Of a stretch of 64,000 nucleotides of DNA, positions 59,204 through 64,000 are shown one piece after another. A program made the translations under genes and the position numbers. Positions within the stretch are counted from its first letter, which is position 1. Every line of letters starts with the position of its first letter. Below the pieces are notes generated by a model, which worked only from the letters and a program-made list of their open reading frames with translations, did not search any database and was not told the origin of the DNA. Source of the stretch: Congeria kusceri (Eukaryota; Mollusca; Bivalvia; Myida; Dreissenidae); contig CM051034.1 of the NCBI GenBank assembly GCA_027627225.1, positions 19,381,480-19,445,479 on the forward strand, in the 5' to 3' direction.

Positions 59204-60382
59204 TTTCGTGATAGTTACTCGCCCTTCATCATATTCGGAACTGTTGTACACAGTTATCTGATATACAGTCCGGTATGTGTAACCAGGATGCACAAAACAT
59301 ATGTTGCCATTTACACAATTGCATCTATAAAGAAGGCAACGGCCATTTGTCAGAATTTCGTGAGCAGGTAACATGGTATGTCCATACTGGCGGTATGCAT
59401 AAAAATAACTACTGTTGAATGATGAAGAATCTGTTTATTTTAGCATTTTACAAACAGATAGAGTAGAAAGATAACATCAAAGTCTATACATTCACTGGTG
59501 CCCTCGAAGTCCATTTGGGTACCGCATGGTCGTGAACGTGACGCCTACTGGAAAAAAAGGGGAGACAATTAATGTACTAGTGTTTGGTAAGTGAACAAAA
59601 TTAAAATATGAATTATGTGTATCAGTTAGAATAAAACGAATACGCATGTATATTAAAAAGTATAACATTGTAGTGTTCAGAATACAAAAGTAAATAGAGT
59701 TATATGAAGGCAACGACGTGATTTCTAAAATCTGAACTCTGTTGTTACTAACTATCCTTAACATCCAATCAGTATGTTGCTAGAACAAGAATTTGGTATC
59801 GTTGTTTTCTACACGACCAAAATTTTTTTGGTTGCTGATCTGCAATTACTTCGATGTAATAGTTAAAATTGTTTTTTAAACAAGCAAATAAAGAAACAAA
59901 ACGAAATAGTTCATGATTCTAACATTGCCTGCATGTCCTAAACGAAATGTATAAAATGTATAATGTGTTAAAGAGAAATATATTGTATTACATGCTAGAT
60001 ATGTCTTACTGTTGCATATATACCTTCATTGACTGCGTTTTGTATTCAGCAAATATTAGGCATAATTTATCAGGAGATTATGTGTATGCATGAGTAAGAA
60101 AGGGTTGTATATTTACAGTATTAACAAACATGGTTCTGCGTGTTATTGATTAGAAACAAAATAAATAAATTTGCATAAAGATGTCGTACATATATGGAAT
60201 ATCTTACTTTTAAAATATTCTACATTCAGGTTCTGAATGTCATCGATCTTATGTCAAATGTCGAATATTTGTTACATAAACATGACAGTATCACATTCGT
60301 AAAATTTACCAAATTATGTACAAAGATGTGAGGAAGTAATATATTTTTTAAGCAAAAACATCTCATGTATGTCATACGTTAC
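59204..60382. other. No gene seen
   Basis: AT-rich region between the mariner remnant and the tail exon of copy 4. The last exon and poly(A) site of copy 4 should lie here if the family structure holds, but I could not place them. Confidence 0.5.
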
Positions 60383-61470
60383 CTTTCGCCTACCACTTCC
60401 TCCGGCGCCATTTCTTGTGATGTGGGTACCAGCTGTAAAACACAAGTAGTGTTCAAAACATTGAACAGTATTTGTCGCACAAAAAAATATATAAATGAAT
60501 AAAGAACATAATATATTGTGCAACGTTAAGTCTTATTAATAAAGCTATTCATTTTGTCATTATGGTTATAACCAAACTAGAAATTATGTTTATCTACCCG
60601 TGATATCCACCATAACTCCATAGCCGTATCCAGCACCCAAACCGTAGCCGTATCCAGCGCTCAAATCGTAGCCGTATCCAGCTCCCAAACCGTAGCCGTA
60701 TCCAGCGCCCAAACCGTAACCATATCCAGCTCCAAAACCGTACCCGTATCCGGCTCCCAAACCGTATCCAGCTCCCAAACCGTAGCCATATCCACCGCCC
60801 AAACCGTAACCGTATCAAGCGCCCAGACCGTAGCCGTATCCAGCGCCCAGACCGTATCCACCACCAACTCCAAAGCCTAAACCGAATCCACCGCCAGCGC
60901 CGAATCCAACGCCCAAGCCGAATCGACTGCCATAACCGAAGCCAGCGCCGTATCCGAGACCTAAGCCGTGGCCGTAGCCAGCGCCCACGCCGTAGCCGTA
61001 TCCACCGCCGTATCCATACGGATGGGCGACGACAGCCGCAACAAGGAGGGCAATCAATGCGATCGATTTCATGTTTGCCTAACTGTCAATTCGATAAATA
61101 AATATGTATGGCAATACTGACGTGTTCCATATCGAGGGATGAAAACCAGAAGGTACCAACTGTCAGTATATAGCCTTTAGAATTCGTTAAAGCGGCGAAT
61201 AAGAAAGTTCATTTTTGGACCCATTTTACCATATCTAATGAATAAAATGTAAGTTACCGTTGTATTGTACTGGACTAGTATTTCTTTTTGTGGATTTTTA
61301 TAAATATAGTGTAAATATATTGTATCGTTCAAATTCGAAAACAGTGAAACTATTAACACCATATCTATAAGAATCGTATTGAACTAAAAACTGTTGAAAT
61401 CTCAACAACAAGAATTAAAGATGGAGGAGTAAAATAAGGAACATACCTTCTGGTTATGGTTCGCAACTGT
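60383..61470 (-). pseudogene. Gly/Tyr-rich shematrin-like secreted protein, copy 4 (stop + frameshift)
   Basis: A TATA box on the minus strand precedes a short non-coding exon ending at donor GTATGT (61446). The acceptor 'attgacag' leads to exon 61082-60598, ATG 61072-61070. Signal peptide MKSIALIALLVAAVVA, then HPYGYGGGYGYGVGAGYGHG and GYGLGAGYGYGLGA repeats, more Gly-Leu-Ala and less GGY than copies 1-3. Codon 86 is TGA (60817-60815) where repeats have GGA, and the same frame continues after it. Near 60617 one G is missing, so the exon end is out of phase with the next exon. The tail exon (60432-60390, stop TAG) encodes GWYPHHKKWRRRKW in the ancestral phase. Another donor (GTAACG) follows at 60382. 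Two lesions suggest a pseudogene or a null allele, but promoter and splice signals are well preserved. Confidence 0.78.
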
Positions 61471-61490
61471 TGGGTGCCAGAAAATTATCG

Positions 61491-61499
61491 CCTTATATA
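61491..61499 (-). promoter_or_regulatory. TATA box of copy 4
   Basis: On the minus strand the sequence reads gctatataaggcg. A short non-coding exon ending 'ccataaccagaag' with donor GTATGT at 61446 begins about 30 bases downstream, the expected TATA-to-start spacing. Confidence 0.6.
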
Positions 61500-62110
61500 G
61501 CATGCGTTAGGGAGAAGATAATTGTAAAGTTCTAATTAAAGTCAGCAATTTTCTTAAAACGAAGGACACCAATAGTTACAAAAGGTAATATATTTGTGGA
61601 ACATTGTTTCTGTCGGTCAATTTCTTTTTCATTTTTATTGATGAGATTACGGTTTTAAGTGATATACATTTCGCCCGTGTGCACTGTAATTTATATAGAT
61701 AATTACGGCATATTAAAATGCAAAACGAGTTGAAGACAAATGTGTTATCATTATACACTGTATATTTAAAACGAAAGATTTAAAACAGAATAACTTTGAC
61801 TTTTAGATACAAATGCTGAGCAAGGAACAGATTTCATTTGAGAAAGAAATATAAACCCGTTTTGTTTTTCGTTTAAATATAACGAAACAAACATAAAATT
61901 ACTTAAATTTTGATGTTCATCTGTATACGTTAAACTATACAAATGGTACATTTTTAATGGCCAATGTTGAGACCTCTAAAACATGCTTTTGTTAAGACTT
62001 CTAAGAACATGCTTTTGTTAAGAACTCATTTATTCAGAACAGCTCATTAGTATGTTACCTATGTAATAGATGTATTTCAGTAGATATAAGTCAATATACA
62101 TGTATATGTA
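61500..62110. other. Upstream of copy 4, no gene seen
   Basis: AT-rich. Contains a local tandem repeat 'aaaacatgcttttgttaaga' near 61978-62024. Confidence 0.5.
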
Positions 62111-62206
62111 GCCCGGTGGTGAAAAGTGTGCAGCCAGTTCGGGACTCGAACCCGGGACCTCTCGCTTACAGGGCGAGTGCGCTATCGAGAGATCTAATCG
62201 GGCTGC
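62111..62206 (-). repeat. tRNA-Thr-derived SINE head, copy 1
   Basis: On the minus strand: an anticodon stem ctcgc/gcgag around loop cctgtaa (UGU, Thr), a B-box ggttcgagtccc, a degraded acceptor stem and a non-tRNA 3' part 'ctggctgcacacttttcacc'. The long tail and mispaired acceptor stem mark a SINE. Confidence 0.75.
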
Positions 62207-62387
62207 CGACACAGTTAATCACCAATCCCGCTTAAATTCGGTAATGTGACATTCTCCTCTGCCAAGTTGGAGTTCGTACTCGAATTCGAGTCACAGAGAA
62301 CTGTGTTATTCTGACCCCGACTAACCCACGCGCAGGTTCCATGGAGATTTGCTCGTGCCGTGGTCTCACTTTGGGCGACAAATGTCA

Positions 62388-62488
62388 CCGGGTGGTGAAA
62401 AGTGTGCAGCCAGTCCGGGACTCCAACCCGGGACCATCCGCTTACAGGGCGACTGCTCTACCTTGAGCTTTCTAACCGGGCCGCTTTC
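62388..62488 (-). repeat. tRNA-Thr-derived SINE head, copy 2
   Basis: Same structure as 62111-62206 with the same 'cctgtaa' loop and the same 3' phrase 'ggctgcacacttttcacc'. The following 40 bases ('acagctaattaccgatcccc') also match the flank of copy 1 ('acagttaatcaccaatcccg'), so the pair forms a direct repeat about 280 bp apart. Confidence 0.75.
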
Positions 62489-64000
62489 ACAGCTAATTAC
62501 CGATCCCCCTTAAGTTCGATACCCTGACATATATATTGAAACAAGTCCCTTTTCTTTAAAGGTTCCGTAGATTATGGTGTGTGTTCTGTGTAGGAAATAT
62601 CTAACTTACCCTCAAAGCGAAGCCATACCTAACGATGCGTATATCTGTTCTGTAACTGATTTTTTTTATTTTCCTTTGTTGTTGTTTTTTAGTTCGTCTG
62701 TAGCGATCACGTTCACAACGTGTTGTCACGTTCTACATGTGTATGTGAAAGAGAAGATACAAAATGAGAATCAGAACGTTGCGTGACATGACAAGGAATA
62801 AAACGTAATGATAACATTTCATAATTATGTACATCTAAGGAGTTAAATATAATTACATGTTTAAAAACAATTATAGTTGTTTTTATTTATGTTAAAGTGT
62901 TTTGATATTTCAAAATGGAAAAACAATGCAACCATAACTCCTTATATATTCATATCAAAACAATGCGAATGGTTGTGTATGCTAATTGTTAAGCATCATA
63001 AATGTACGAATAACACTGTTTTCTATTTATATAGATATGTTTGAATTTGTTGGATATATATATTGTAATACGAGCAGCGAGTCAAACATTTTATATCGGA
63101 CTGATATAGAAAAAAATCAAATGTTAAATTCTGATGTATGTATGGAGAATTCTAATTTGTGAAATACAGGCGGGTTCTGCGTGTAAGAAATATAGGCATA
63201 ATGAAACTCCAGAGACATCACCTGGAGAGAAGAACGCCTGACGCCGAATTTAGCTTTTTTACCAAATGCTGTATAGAATTGCCGAACTATCCCATTAAAA
63301 CACATTTCATTGGACTAAAGGACTTGCATAACACACGAAACCACACCTTACAGCAATATTTAAACATAATGTAGCTTTTTGTTCGCATAGGCGGCGAGAA
63401 ATTGTTTGATGTATCGAGCTCATTAACCATATCAATTATTTCATTTGTTTCGTTTCCCTTACTTTTTGTGAACTGTCGATGTTATCATTATAATAAAGTT
63501 GGTTTTTATTCAGCTAACGTTAATTTTGATTGATTTTATGTGTTGGCAAACCCCTTGACGCAAATTAAAATCGCGCGCAAGCAGAAGAAATAAACGTGGA
63601 CACCGTAACATCCAAAATTATACGTTGATATGTTTACTTGTTATTTATCTCTATTTGTTTTTCATGTTTACTCAATATATATATCCCTGGGGCAATAACG
63701 CAATATTTCTGTTGTAGTTTTATCAAATAATTACAAAAAAAACTATTAAACAAAATATATTATCACGCTATTCACAGTGGTCTTCCCCATATCCATTCAA
63801 ATCTGGATGTTTTCATTCTTGGTGGCAGTGGTAGAAGGTAGAGGAGAGTAAACGCTGCGAGGACTTTGCCGAACATTATAAAACAGTATGTTATTTATTA
63901 GACTGTTTCAAGAAACTGCACATAGACAGAAGGTATTACAAGAAATAAGTTTCGACTGTACTGCTGGGACCTTTTTAAACATATCTCCCGTGATTTTTAA
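62489..64000. other. No gene seen
   Basis: AT-rich. Short open frames at 62574-62786 and 63117-63374 show no recognisable motifs or convincing splice sites. Confidence 0.55.

Noticed and set aside
62111..62206. Genuine tRNA-Thr gene
   Set aside because: The acceptor stem does not pair, a SINE-like tail follows, and a second degraded copy lies nearby.

Overview
This is eukaryotic nuclear DNA, AT-rich and intron-bearing, and most likely from a bivalve mollusc. The evidence is the set of secreted Gly/Tyr-rich proteins of shematrin (shell-matrix) type, the tRNA-derived SINEs, the non-LTR retrotransposons, and the TIR elements and tandem repeats of a kind common in bivalves. I cannot name the species from sequence alone. 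No bacterial operons, rRNA or CRISPR arrays are visible.

The host content is a dispersed cluster of five related Gly/Tyr-rich secreted-protein genes: copy 1 (+, 646-1500), copy 5 (-, 13961-14403), copy 2 (-, 35730-36620), copy 3 (-, 52150-53030) and copy 4 (-, 60383-61470). All five share one architecture. A splice acceptor lies just before the ATG. Next comes a main exon with a signal peptide and GGY/GYG repeats, then a phase-2 intron, then a tiny exon encoding a basic aromatic tail that ends Lys-Trp-stop, and a further intron directly after the stop. Copies 2 and 3 are open (144 aa each). Copy 1 has a frameshift, a nonsense codon and a degraded poly(A) signal. Copy 4 has a nonsense codon and a 1-bp deletion. 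Copy 5 has a single nonsense codon.

Copies 1 and 2 sit in the two arms of a roughly 5.1-kb inverted segmental duplication (1-5095 and 32148-37285). Copy 3 retains an older version of the same 3' flank. Between and around the genes the window is mostly mobile DNA. There is a 5'-truncated L1/Tx1-like LINE with a 14-bp target-site duplication (6914-9762) and a CR1/jockey-type LINE with one stop (22198-24022). A second, longer CR1/jockey-type LINE carries endonuclease and reverse transcriptase with two compensating frameshifts (26646-30236). A decayed mariner lies at 58150-59203, and there are several MITE-like TIR elements. A 6.2-kb TIR-bounded region (18600-24755) is filled with nested repeats. 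Long mollusc-type tandem repeats, a 44-bp minisatellite (56311-56835) and tRNA-derived SINEs complete the repeat content.

Other possible host coding sequence is limited. A two-exon, 97-codon gene of unknown family (49967-51077) has matching splice phases and a poly(A) signal. Isolated candidate exons lie at 15470-15779, 24860-24965 and 49685-49739. Long stretches hold no recognisable gene and are listed as such.
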